A DNA stretch of 64,000 nucleotides from Cohnella fermenti (GTDB lineage: Bacteria; Bacillota; Bacilli; Paenibacillales; Paenibacillaceae). Position 1 is the stretch's first letter, and each line of letters begins with the position of its first letter. Below, piece by piece: positions 17,801-25,155 of this stretch. The notes below the pieces were generated by a model. It was not told the DNA's origin. It saw only the letters and a list, made by a program, of their open reading frames with translations, and ran no database searches. The translations under genes were made by a program, and so were the position numbers. The DNA is taken from contig NZ_SSOB01000014.1 in the NCBI RefSeq assembly GCF_004801405.1, forward strand, positions 113,409-177,408. Direction: 5' to 3'.

Positions 17801-20089
17801 GACCGGCCCGGGGAATGGTATCTCGACCGGACGACGGATACGTTCTATTACAAGCCGAGGCCCGGCGAAAACATGAGCACGGCCGATGTGGTCGCCCCCG
17901 TGCTGGAGAAGCTGATGCACATCGAAGGCACGACACTGGATACGCCGGTGGACGGCATTCGCTTCGAAGGGCTGACGTTCTCGTATGCGACCTGGCTGCG
18001 GCCAAGCGGAGACCGGGGGCATGCGGACGGACAGAACAATTCGCTGCGCGACGACAACGAGAAGCTGCCTCCCGGCAACATCCAGGTGGAGAAGGCGGCC
18101 CATATCGATTTTATCGGCAACGACTTCTCGAAGCTGGGCATTATCGGTCTGGAGATGATAAACGGAGTGCAGCAGGTTCAGATTGTCGGCAACCGCTTCT
18201 ACGATATCTCGGGAGGAGCTGTCGACATCGGAGAGGTCTCGAAGTTCGATCCGGACATCTATCTGCCGTCAGACCCGCGCTTGGTCATGCGAGGCTTCAC
18301 GATCGAGAACAACTACGTTCACGATATCGGCATCGATTACCGTTCGTCGGCCGCGTTCGGCCTCGGCTTCCTGGTCGATTCCAGCATCAGCCACAATGAG
18401 CTGTTCAATTTGCCCTATGACGGCATCACGATCGGCTTCGGCTTCGATCTGATTCCGACGTCCGTCTTGCGCAACGTGAAGATTCATGCCAACTTCATCC
18501 ACGATCTGATGGGAGATCAGATCTATGACGGAGGCGCCATCTATACGCTGGGAAGAACGGGCGGATCGTTGAACGACATGAATGAGATTACGGAGAACTA
18601 TGTCCGCAATCAAATGAATCGATACGGAACGATCTACAACGATCAGGGCTCCACGAATTGGGCGATCGAACGGAATGTTATCGACCAGAGCGAATCGCCT
18701 GTCTGGGATGAGATTTTCCCCGCCAACTGGGCGTTCGTCAACGGAGGAAGCTATAACATCCTGTACGATTCGAATTACACGACCGTAAGCAATACGCGAT
18801 TGTACGGAGATAACGTCTCGACCGTTAACACCTATCTGTATCCGGACGCGGATTGGCCGACGGAAGCGCTGGAGATCATCGACAATTCGGGGCTCGAGGA
18901 GCCGTATCGGGCAATGGCGGAGGATGTGCCGGAGAGGATCGCCGTTCCTGCCGCATTAAACGTCTCGACGGGCAATTCGGTCGCGCTGAATGTCACGGCG
19001 GCTGACGGCAAGGACGGGACGGTCGATCTGGACGGGGCCGATCTCTTCTACTACAGCGACGACGAATCGGTTGCCGAAGTGTCCGTCTCGGGCAGCGTGT
19101 ACGGAGTTGGCTCCGGAGTTGCGACCGTTCATGTCGGCGTCAAGGTTGGCGATATGTTGTGGATGAAGCAAGTGCCGGTATACGTGGACGACGAATTCAG
19201 CCGAATCGACGCCTATTATGGGGAGAACAAGGCGAGATACGACTTGGGCGGCGAGCTTGAGCTGCTGAAGGGTGCCAAGAAGCAATTGTACGTGGAGGCG
19301 AAGTCGATCTTCGGGCAGACCCTGGAGCCGTCCTCCCTCTCGTACACGAGCAGCGATGAGAACGTAGCGACGATAAGCGCCCAGGGGCTGCTGACCGCGA
19401 TCGACTCGGGTACGGCCGATATTGAATTCGAGCTGGTCGTGGACGGTGTGCCGCGTACCAAGCTGGTCGAAGTGACCGTCTTCCAGATCGGAGACGATGC
19501 CGGCCTGACTTATACGCCGACTTCGTTCGAGGATGCGATCAACGATCCGACGAATTGGTACGTATCGGCAACGGGCTCGGGCAATCTGCAAGCCTCTGCG
19601 GACGAGATCGAAATCTCGACGCCCGCCGGCTTCGCGACTTATACCGGGGAGACGTACGAGGACGAATTGTTGGAGATGGATGTGCGAATCGATGCCGATG
19701 GCGGTTGGCCTTCGCTGGCGCTTCGCGTTCAGGAGTCGGACGAAGCGTTCGATTCGCCGACCAACGATTTGTACTTGCTCGTGTTCAAGACGGATGTCAT
19801 CGAGCTGCACCGATTCAACGGAGGCGTTCGAACGGTGATCTATGGCTCGATTAACGGCTACACGAGTATAGGAGGTCCGGCGATACCGAACGATTATCTG
19901 CCGTTCCGGGAGACGCGGCGCGTGCAGTTCGGCGCGGTGAACGAGAGCGGAGGAGTTCGCCTCATTCTGAACATAGACGGAAGGAATGTCTTCTACTTCC
20001 TGGACGATGAAGCGGAACGAATCGAGGATTCGGGATACTTCGGGTTGTATGCGAGAAGCGGCTCGATCATGCTTAAGACGCCGGAATGA
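14876..20089 (+). CDS. Giant secreted beta-helix protein with Ig-like domains, GH141-like
   Basis: About 1737 residues from GTG 14876, whose protein begins with a basic segment and a hydrophobic stretch (LLMASLLLQAIVWHAP..ASAEE), a classical signal peptide. Order of modules: LamG/jelly-roll-like (about 40-225), two Big_2 Ig domains, a second LamG-like module (about 405-600), two more Ig domains, a long right-handed beta-helix (from ELYVSPDGDDGNPGT, about 775, to about 1290), two Ig-like domains and a C-terminal jelly-roll-like module. The beta-helix has the YLRGGDY, RQLYVDGVRAVRAR and EWYLDRTTDTFYYKPRPGENM segments that recall GH141 fucosidase/xylanase proteins. No LPXTG or SLH anchor is seen, so it is probably released or held by its Ig/lectin-like parts. 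It is the paralog of the truncated protein at 2-4129. Confidence 0.88.
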   Translation: MNRKVVRRLTRLARLLMASLLLQAIVWHAPKAASAEEIGAGDLYQESFNGIAAGNKPAGSDWSFGEAYGSVSVAETPDSSDKSLRIERTDVDTASGLYARKSFATPLTGRFIVRTRVMAEQTNAAVVAMSLRSSDSKEFLAVTLTAQGQIRYQTATGSVVLQSYAEDVWYDIAAVVDTDTQQYGIVIDGQWKVGPIAFKDLDAENFKRIEYQVYKTTPGTAYFDELSVYSHEVDLSASSVTLPLGQSDALEADVTPGWPALEGVTWTTSDPSVVRVDSSGAITAYGYGTAAVRATSVGGAYAECIVTVPSGPNVPVTGLSLDGDALTIREGDVVPLEAYLQPFYASNKGIEWASSEPSVVSVVYDAGSSIATLTGLEPGESVITAVSEDGDYGDSLTVTVLRQPDLFDESFEGYAEGTKPTSLTVPTASGADATVTSKPYSSGKALRIEKTEATSSSYMVTRSVPTGNEKMKLSMKAMAKQKNAVAYVSAIRNRAGTAILYVAFHNTGKISVFHSGAWEAVQAYETNRWYQFDLAIDTTTGTYDLYIDGEPKRVGLPLMASGSEVATLQFGIYSLSTGTAYYDDIQGYSYEAVTGVSTSGLPSELSLGRTYRLRPELAPIEPTFESASWSSSDEAVVSIDELGNATAVGLGTATLTAVTTDGSFTDQAMVQVVEKLPESLVLTPSSLTLPVGSDRQLVPAMEPYDATNGNVTWASSDTGVATVDEEGRVFAVGAGTATITATTEEEEIAATSSLTVVNRSVQAELYVSPDGDDGNPGTLASPYRTLERARDAARTMNDEMTGDIVIYLRGGDYALDSTFYLDERDSGSNGYRIVYRAYEGEEPVVEGGKRITGWTLYDAENNIYKADAGFDIETRQLYVDGVRAVRARSDGGLTNPEIVSGGYRSDDIELAGWGNIGDMELVLKAEWTNPRNRIASITTDNGQAVITMQQPGWSYVTSKDSVDYPWYIENAYELIDRPGEWYLDRTTDTFYYKPRPGENMSTADVVAPVLEKLMHIEGTTLDTPVDGIRFEGLTFSYATWLRPSGDRGHADGQNNSLRDDNEKLPPGNIQVEKAAHIDFIGNDFSKLGIIGLEMINGVQQVQIVGNRFYDISGGAVDIGEVSKFDPDIYLPSDPRLVMRGFTIENNYVHDIGIDYRSSAAFGLGFLVDSSISHNELFNLPYDGITIGFGFDLIPTSVLRNVKIHANFIHDLMGDQIYDGGAIYTLGRTGGSLNDMNEITENYVRNQMNRYGTIYNDQGSTNWAIERNVIDQSESPVWDEIFPANWAFVNGGSYNILYDSNYTTVSNTRLYGDNVSTVNTYLYPDADWPTEALEIIDNSGLEEPYRAMAEDVPERIAVPAALNVSTGNSVALNVTAADGKDGTVDLDGADLFYYSDDESVAEVSVSGSVYGVGSGVATVHVGVKVGDMLWMKQVPVYVDDEFSRIDAYYGENKARYDLGGELELLKGAKKQLYVEAKSIFGQTLEPSSLSYTSSDENVATISAQGLLTAIDSGTADIEFELVVDGVPRTKLVEVTVFQIGDDAGLTYTPTSFEDAINDPTNWYVSATGSGNLQASADEIEISTPAGFATYTGETYEDELLEMDVRIDADGGWPSLALRVQESDEAFDSPTNDLYLLVFKTDVIELHRFNGGVRTVIYGSINGYTSIGGPAIPNDYLPFRETRRVQFGAVNESGGVRLILNIDGRNVFYFLDDEAERIEDSGYFGLYARSGSIMLKTPE

Positions 20090-20163
20090 GCTTGAGGTGC
20101 GGTGCGCGCTTCGGGGGATCGAACGACGACCCGGAGCGTCGCCCCGTTATGGTTGGAGGAGGA

Positions 20164-20940
20164 ATGAAGATGAAGCTGGCGATACTTGGCGATCTGCAGT
20201 TGGTGTCGCCCGACGAGCCGAGGGACGAGTTGCGGCGCAGACGCAAGCACTTCGCGGATGCGTGGCCTTCGTTCCGGCCGATCGCGGATCGAATCCGGAA
20301 GGAGTCGCCCGACTTGATTCTGAGCGTAGGGGACTTGGTCGACTGGTACAGCGTGGAGAACCGGGATTATGTTGCGGATCTGATGAATGGGCTCGGCATC
20401 CCGTGGGAAGCGACGCCGGGCAACCACGATTACTCCGTCTACACTTGGAGCCAGGAACGGGGAGCCTACGATTATTACAGCCAAGGGGAGAGATGGCTGG
20501 AAGCGGATCGAGGCTGGAAGGAAGGCGGCATCAACTTCGACAACCGGACGATTGACGTCGGGAATACGCGATTGATTCTGATGAACAGCGCGTTCAGCGG
20601 CGTGCTTCCGGGAACTCGCGAATGGTTGCGGGAGCAGACGAGATCCGAGCAGCGGAAAATATTGATTACCCACGTGCCTGTCGACATTCCGGAGGTAAGA
20701 GACTATATTCTGTCGATAAGTCCGGGACGCGAGCTTGCCAAGTATGTGCAGAGTCATGCTCCTTGGCTGTTCGACGAGTGCGTTCGCGGCCGAATCGGCG
20801 ATGTCTATTCCGGTCACCTGCATCTTCCCGGCCGCATAACCGTTGACGGGACGTCCATGCATCTTCTGGGGCTTAGCACCATTAGCGTCGGTGCGACTTA
20901 TCCCGGCATGGGACAGGTCACGTTCCTGAATATCGACTAG
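20164..20940 (+). CDS. Calcineurin-like metallophosphoesterase
   Basis: About 258 residues with the full set of dimetal motifs: GDLQL near the N-terminus, SVGDLVDW, GNHDY, THVPVD and YSGHLHLPG. No signal peptide or membrane segment, so cytoplasmic. ATG 20164 (or 20170) follows GGTTGGAGGAGGA; an ATG overlapping the preceding stop (20086) is in frame but has no family-like sequence after it. It is joined to the beta-helix gene and followed 66 bp later by a second phosphoesterase. Substrate unknown; phosphoesterases are not usual in glycan operons, so a phosphorylated sugar or nucleotide signal is possible. Confidence 0.87.
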   Translation: MKMKLAILGDLQLVSPDEPRDELRRRRKHFADAWPSFRPIADRIRKESPDLILSVGDLVDWYSVENRDYVADLMNGLGIPWEATPGNHDYSVYTWSQERGAYDYYSQGERWLEADRGWKEGGINFDNRTIDVGNTRLILMNSAFSGVLPGTREWLREQTRSEQRKILITHVPVDIPEVRDYILSISPGRELAKYVQSHAPWLFDECVRGRIGDVYSGHLHLPGRITVDGTSMHLLGLSTISVGATYPGMGQVTFLNID

Positions 20941-21006
20941 CCGGAGAAGACGGAGTTGGGCAGAGTCAGGAGCAGGGAAGCGGGAGCGTGAAGGAGACGG
21001 GATAGC

Positions 21007-22890
21007 TTGCGAATTGCGATCATAGGGGATTTCCATCTGCTGGAGGACGAATGGGAGCTGTCGGAGCGGGCAATGGACGATGTTCGGAACGCCGCTCCGG
21101 ATCTCGTCGTGGCCCTGGGCGACTTCGGCACATACGGCAACATCGGTTCGCCGGCCGGTCTGGAGGAAGCGTACGGGCTGCTTCGGAGAACAGGATCGCC
21201 GATTCGGCCGATTCTCGGCAATCACGACCTGGAGCGGGAGTCGGGAGACGGGGCGCTGCCTCATGGAACGATGGCGGACGCTCTGATCCGAATCGGCCAA
21301 TTGGCCGGAGAAGACGTCTATGGCGTCATCGAGCTGGAGAAGGTGCGTCTCTTGTTCATCTCGACGGAGCCGCAACCGGCGGAATCCTGTCATCAGGTTC
21401 AGGAATGTTATGTATCGGACCGGCAATTCGAGGAGTTGACGGCGCTTCTGGAGAAGCGAAGAGGGGTACCGATTATTGTGTTCAGCCATGCGCCGCCGAT
21501 GGGAAGCGGCCTGCGTACCGTACCGGGCACGCATGTGCGGTCGACGAACGCTTATCTGGACCAGAATCACGATCCGGAGCGATGGATGAGATGGCTGCGG
21601 GATTACTCGGAGATCGTCATGTGGTTCTCCGCTCACTATCATCTTAGCCATCATTATCAGGATAGCCACACGTACCGGCACGGCACCCACTTTTTCCTGA
21701 CGGGCGTTCACGGCAGTTGCACTCGCGATGGGTATCGGCAATCCAGGTTAGTCGACATTGGCGAGAATGAGACAACGGTCCATACGCTGGATCACGAACG
21801 CAGGGGGATACTCGCGAGTCAGAGCTGGAGCGAGGGGAGAACGCCGGCGGAATGGATGCTGCGGAAGCTGCTCAAGCGAACGGCTTCTTGTCCGGTAGGC
21901 GCGGGGCCGCTGCTCAGGAACGGTCTGCTTGCGCTGCCCGGCCAAGCGTTCATCGCGGCATCGGAGGACGGGTACTCATGGGAGGTGCGGCCGGAGCACG
22001 AGGCGGTCATGGGGACGCTCCATGTGAAGGCCAAGGCTCATGCGCTGGCTTATTCAGAGGGGAGGATCTGGTCGGCGTGGGGGCGGTGGCTCGGAGTCTG
22101 TGAGGCGAACGATCCCGGAAGATTCGTGCGGAAGGCGATAGGGGGAGTGCCGGAGCGAAGAACGGAGTTGGCCTCTCCCGTCGTTGTTCTGGCCGCCGGT
22201 CCGAATGGTGCGGTATGGTTCGCGAACGACTCGCATCTGTGGTTGGCGAAGCTTGAAGCGGGAGAGGCTGGCGGTGTCGGTGAGATCGCGCTCGTCAGGC
22301 TCGACTCTCTGCCGGGACCGGCAGAGAGTCTGGTTGCGGACAGCGGTTCATGCTGGCTGTTATCGAAAGGGCAAGCCTATCGCTGGAACGAGGAGGAGTG
22401 GGAATCTCTCGGTGTTGCCGGCAATGTTGTAGATATCAAGGCGCGAGACGGAGCGGTGACGCTGCTACTCGAGGAAGGCGGGAAGCTGCGTCTCCTGGAT
22501 CGGCATGGCAACGGTGAGTCGTTGCTGGAAGTTCCGCTCCCGGGGACTAAGAGGGCCGGACAAGCGTACTCGCAAGAGAAGCCGCAAGAGGGTTCGCAAG
22601 AGGAATCCCAGGAGGAATCCCAAGAGGATTCATTCGCGATTCGGTTCCTTCCGCTCGATTCGCCCGGACGACGCTTCCTCTTCATGAGAAGAGGAAGGTT
22701 ATATTATTGGGAACATGGCTGGTCGGAGGCGTGGAAGCTGGACACGGGGGAAGATGAGGTCGTCGCGCTGGCCTTGGCTCTTGGAAGAGAAGGCGAATCG
22801 GCCGAGCCGGCGTCAAAGTTCGCATTCGTCGTGCGCAGTGGGGACGACGATCCGGATCGTCTGGAATTGTGGGAGTCGGTTCGGCATTGA
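21007..22890 (+). CDS. Metallophosphoesterase fused to a propeller-like C-terminal domain
   Basis: A 627-residue protein starting at TTG 21007 after AAGGAGACGGG. Residues 1-260 are a calcineurin-like phosphoesterase (IIGDFHLL, ALGDFGTYG, GNHDLE, FSHAPPMGSG, AHYHLSHH). The remaining ~365 residues are unlike the first domain and contain repeated short beta-strand patterns ending in tryptophan or tyrosine (EDGYSWEV, GRIWSAWGRWL, GAVWFANDSHLWL, GQAYRWNEEEW, GRLYYWEHGWSE), suggesting a beta-propeller; that is inference. A QE-rich repeat lies at about residues 522-541. No signal peptide. The tandem placement with the shorter phosphoesterase suggests paired but distinct substrates. Confidence 0.82.
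   Translation: MRIAIIGDFHLLEDEWELSERAMDDVRNAAPDLVVALGDFGTYGNIGSPAGLEEAYGLLRRTGSPIRPILGNHDLERESGDGALPHGTMADALIRIGQLAGEDVYGVIELEKVRLLFISTEPQPAESCHQVQECYVSDRQFEELTALLEKRRGVPIIVFSHAPPMGSGLRTVPGTHVRSTNAYLDQNHDPERWMRWLRDYSEIVMWFSAHYHLSHHYQDSHTYRHGTHFFLTGVHGSCTRDGYRQSRLVDIGENETTVHTLDHERRGILASQSWSEGRTPAEWMLRKLLKRTASCPVGAGPLLRNGLLALPGQAFIAASEDGYSWEVRPEHEAVMGTLHVKAKAHALAYSEGRIWSAWGRWLGVCEANDPGRFVRKAIGGVPERRTELASPVVVLAAGPNGAVWFANDSHLWLAKLEAGEAGGVGEIALVRLDSLPGPAESLVADSGSCWLLSKGQAYRWNEEEWESLGVAGNVVDIKARDGAVTLLLEEGGKLRLLDRHGNGESLLEVPLPGTKRAGQAYSQEKPQEGSQEESQEESQEDSFAIRFLPLDSPGRRFLFMRRGRLYYWEHGWSEAWKLDTGEDEVVALALALGREGESAEPASKFAFVVRSGDDDPDRLELWESVRH
22570..22629 (+). repeat. 12-bp coding tandem repeat (QE-rich linker)
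   Basis: Five in-frame 12-base units of the form TCGCAAGAGGAA encode (S/P)QE(E/K/G/D) repeats inside the propeller-like part of the phosphoesterase fusion. The unit keeps the reading frame, so copy number could vary without breaking the gene. Confidence 0.85.
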
Positions 22891-22921
22891 CGCAGACAAG
22901 GAATGAGCGAGGGGAACGAAT

Positions 22922-23992
22922 ATGGGGAATGATCGGACGGGCGAACGTTTGTATAGAGAACCGGCCGGGGCGGCCAATGAACGCCGCGAACGGCAGTTCC
23001 TTCAGTTGGAACAGTACGTACGCTTGGCGAGAGAAGAAGCGGACCGGCGGAGGGAGCGGTTCTACCGACCGGATCTCCATTCTCCATCAGCCTTCGAGAG
23101 AAGCAATCATTCGTATCGGGAGAGGTTTATTCGCATGTTGGGCTGGCCGCTTGCGACATATTCCGACACAGCAACCGTCCCGGAAGCGGATATCGAGTTC
23201 GTCGGAGAAGACGAGTTGTCCCGTATCTATCGGTTGGACATTCGGGTGGATAGCCGCCTGAGCTTGTACGGACTGCTGTTCCTGCCTCTGACGGAAGGGC
23301 CTCATCCGCTCGTCATCGTCCAGCACGGCGGGGGAGGGACGCCCGAGTTATGCGCTGCATTCTACGAGAGCAGCAATTATAACGATATGCCGCGACGTTG
23401 CTTGAGGCGGGGCTTGGCCGTGTTCGCTCCGCAGCTCCATCTGTGGACACCGGAGCAAGGGCCGGAGAAGAAGCGGAAGGAATTCGATCATCAGCTAAAG
23501 CAGCTCGGAGGGTCGATCGCGGCGCTGGAGATTTATAAGCTGCGAAGGAGCCTGGACTATATGCAGGCGAGGTCTGATATCGACGGGGGGCGAATCGGAA
23601 TATGCGGCCTCTCTTATGGAGGCTTCTACGCATTGTTCACGGCGGCCGCCGACACGAGAATCCGGGCCGTCTATACGTCCTGCTTCTTCAACGATCGCTT
23701 CCGATACGACTGGAGCGACTGGATCTGGCAAGATTCCGGCAACCTGTTCCTGGATGCGGAGGTGGCGGGGTTAGTCTGCCCGAGACCGCTCTATATCGAA
23801 GTAGGAAGCGAAGACGAATTGTTCGAGGCCGACTCGGCGGCTCGGGAATTCCGGAAGATCGAGCGGCTGTATGCTCAATTGAGGCTTCCTTATCGTTTGC
23901 AATTTAAGGTGTTCGACGGCAAACACGAGTTCGATCCGGCCGATGACGGCCTGCGGTTCCTGGAAGATGCGCTCGCCGGGCGCCTCGAATGA
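22922..23992 (+). CDS. Alpha/beta hydrolase, probable carbohydrate acetyl esterase
   Basis: A 356-residue alpha/beta hydrolase of the acetyl-esterase/Abhydrolase_7-like type. The oxyanion region is VIVQHGGGG (about 131-139); the nucleophile elbow is GLSYGG (Ser 231); the likely acid is in GSEDELF (about Asp 298) and the His in GKHEFD (His 335). No signal peptide, so it would act on imported sugar. GAGGGGAACG precedes the ATG. As last gene of the 9421-23992 operon it suggests that the imported oligosaccharide carries acetyl or other ester groups. Substrate is inferred from context. Confidence 0.85.
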   Translation: MGNDRTGERLYREPAGAANERRERQFLQLEQYVRLAREEADRRRERFYRPDLHSPSAFERSNHSYRERFIRMLGWPLATYSDTATVPEADIEFVGEDELSRIYRLDIRVDSRLSLYGLLFLPLTEGPHPLVIVQHGGGGTPELCAAFYESSNYNDMPRRCLRRGLAVFAPQLHLWTPEQGPEKKRKEFDHQLKQLGGSIAALEIYKLRRSLDYMQARSDIDGGRIGICGLSYGGFYALFTAAADTRIRAVYTSCFFNDRFRYDWSDWIWQDSGNLFLDAEVAGLVCPRPLYIEVGSEDELFEADSAAREFRKIERLYAQLRLPYRLQFKVFDGKHEFDPADDGLRFLEDALAGRLE

Positions 23993-24423
23993 GGAATGAA
24001 GCCATGCGGCGGCGTTGGGAGGGATTCCTCCTGTCGTCGCCGTTCTTCGTTCCGCTGCTGTTCTTTATTGATACAATCCCCCTCCTTCGCAAGATGACTA
24101 CCATATTATGGTGCAACCATAGGTGTTATCCTCCTTCTGGACGCTTATGTCTCTTCCCCCGCCGGCTCAGGAACCTCCCCTTGCGATCTTCGCCCCTTCC
24201 CTGCCGTCCCTCTTCGTGTACAGTGATCGCGCTCCGACGTCAGGTCGGGCTCGTTGTTGCCCCTGCACGCAGCGCAGAAGTACCCCGACCATCGTCATAC
24301 ATCGCCTATCGCCGTACCAAGCCCATCGCCGGGTATTCCCGGAGCATTCCTATCCTGAACGAGTGGGAGAAGAGGCATAATGCCAGCAGATGGGATGCAG
24401 CTCTGGAGGAGGGGATGGACGAA
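23993..24423. other. 431-bp gap between convergent operons with overlapping dyads
   Basis: No convincing gene was seen; open frames here (for example 23989-24645 on the plus strand) have no coding character and run antisense into the response regulator. The start holds an imperfect hairpin (GGCGGCG...GGGAGG-gatt-CCTCC...CGTCGCC, about 24007-24049) that may terminate the hydrolase operon. At 24100-24120 three half-sites ACCAT-att-ATGGT-gca-ACCAT form two overlapping dyads. On the minus strand a strong AGGAGG site precedes only a four-codon frame (24106-24120). Confidence 0.5.
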
Positions 24424-25149
24424 TCACTTCTGATAATCTCGCGGCGTCACTCCCGTAGCTTGCTTAAAGATTCGGCTGAAGTAGAAGGGGTCGGGGTAGC
24501 CGACCTGCTCCCCGACGGTCTTCACGGGAAGGTCCTTGCGATGCTTGAGCAGGCGCTTGGCTTCGTTGATCCGCAGCGCGGCAATGTATTTGGATGGAGC
24601 CTCCCCGGCATGCTTAAGGAAGATCTTGCTCAGATAGGCGGATGAGAAGTTGAACTGCTTCGCAAGGTGTTCCAGGCTGATGTCTTCGTGATAGTGCCCT
24701 CGAAGATAGTGCTGGATCCGTTGCACCGTCTTCTCGCTGTCGTTGGCTTCGACCAGCGGCTCCAGCGACAACTGAGCCCGGACATCGTCGAGCATATCCG
24801 AGAGCTCCAGCAGCTTGAAGGGCTTGAGCAAATAGTGCTTGACGTTGAATTTCATTGCTTGACGGGCGTATTCGAAGTCGGCGTAGCCGCTGGCAATAAT
24901 AACGGCGGTGCGAGGGAAGTAGTTGTGAACCTCCTCGATCAGCTTTAGTCCGTCCATGACGGGCATGCGAATGTCGGTGATGAGCAGTTGAGGCTGCAGA
25001 CGCCGAATTAGTTCAAGCGCTTCCACGCCTTGAGCAGCTTCCCCGACGACGGAGAAGCACGGGCGGCTCTGCTCGATCTTGCGGACCAATCCGTTGCGGA
25101 TCAGTTCTTCGTCTTCTACGACAACGGTCGAATACATGGCTGAGTTCAT
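24424..25149 (-). CDS. Response regulator, YesN family (receiver plus AraC DNA-binding domain)
   Basis: A 241-residue response regulator. The receiver domain (1-~120) shows the acidic pair in VVEDEEL, the phosphoacceptor Asp in LLITDIRMPVMDG, the ASGYADFEYA segment and the Lys in YLLKPFK. The C-terminal AraC domain has two helix-turn-helix motifs (ISLEHLAKQFNFSSAYLSKIF and KTVGEQVGYPDPFYFSRIFKQ) and ends TPRDYQK. It is phosphorylated by the YesM-type kinase encoded just upstream (6-base gap). The pair is divergent from the binding protein operon at 27296 and most likely activates it. It is shorter than many YesN proteins because no long linker is present. Confidence 0.93.
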   Translation of the reverse strand: MNSAMYSTVVVEDEELIRNGLVRKIEQSRPCFSVVGEAAQGVEALELIRRLQPQLLITDIRMPVMDGLKLIEEVHNYFPRTAVIIASGYADFEYARQAMKFNVKHYLLKPFKLLELSDMLDDVRAQLSLEPLVEANDSEKTVQRIQHYLRGHYHEDISLEHLAKQFNFSSAYLSKIFLKHAGEAPSKYIAALRINEAKRLLKHRKDLPVKTVGEQVGYPDPFYFSRIFKQATGVTPRDYQK

Positions 25150-25155
25150 AATGGG

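Noticed and set aside
24106..24120. Four-codon frame behind a strong minus-strand AGGAGG site
   Set aside because: Too short to support as a gene; kept only as an observation in the gap.
23989..24645. 218-codon plus-strand frame after the hydrolase
   Set aside because: It lacks coding character, overlaps the certain response regulator antisense and shows no recognisable domain.
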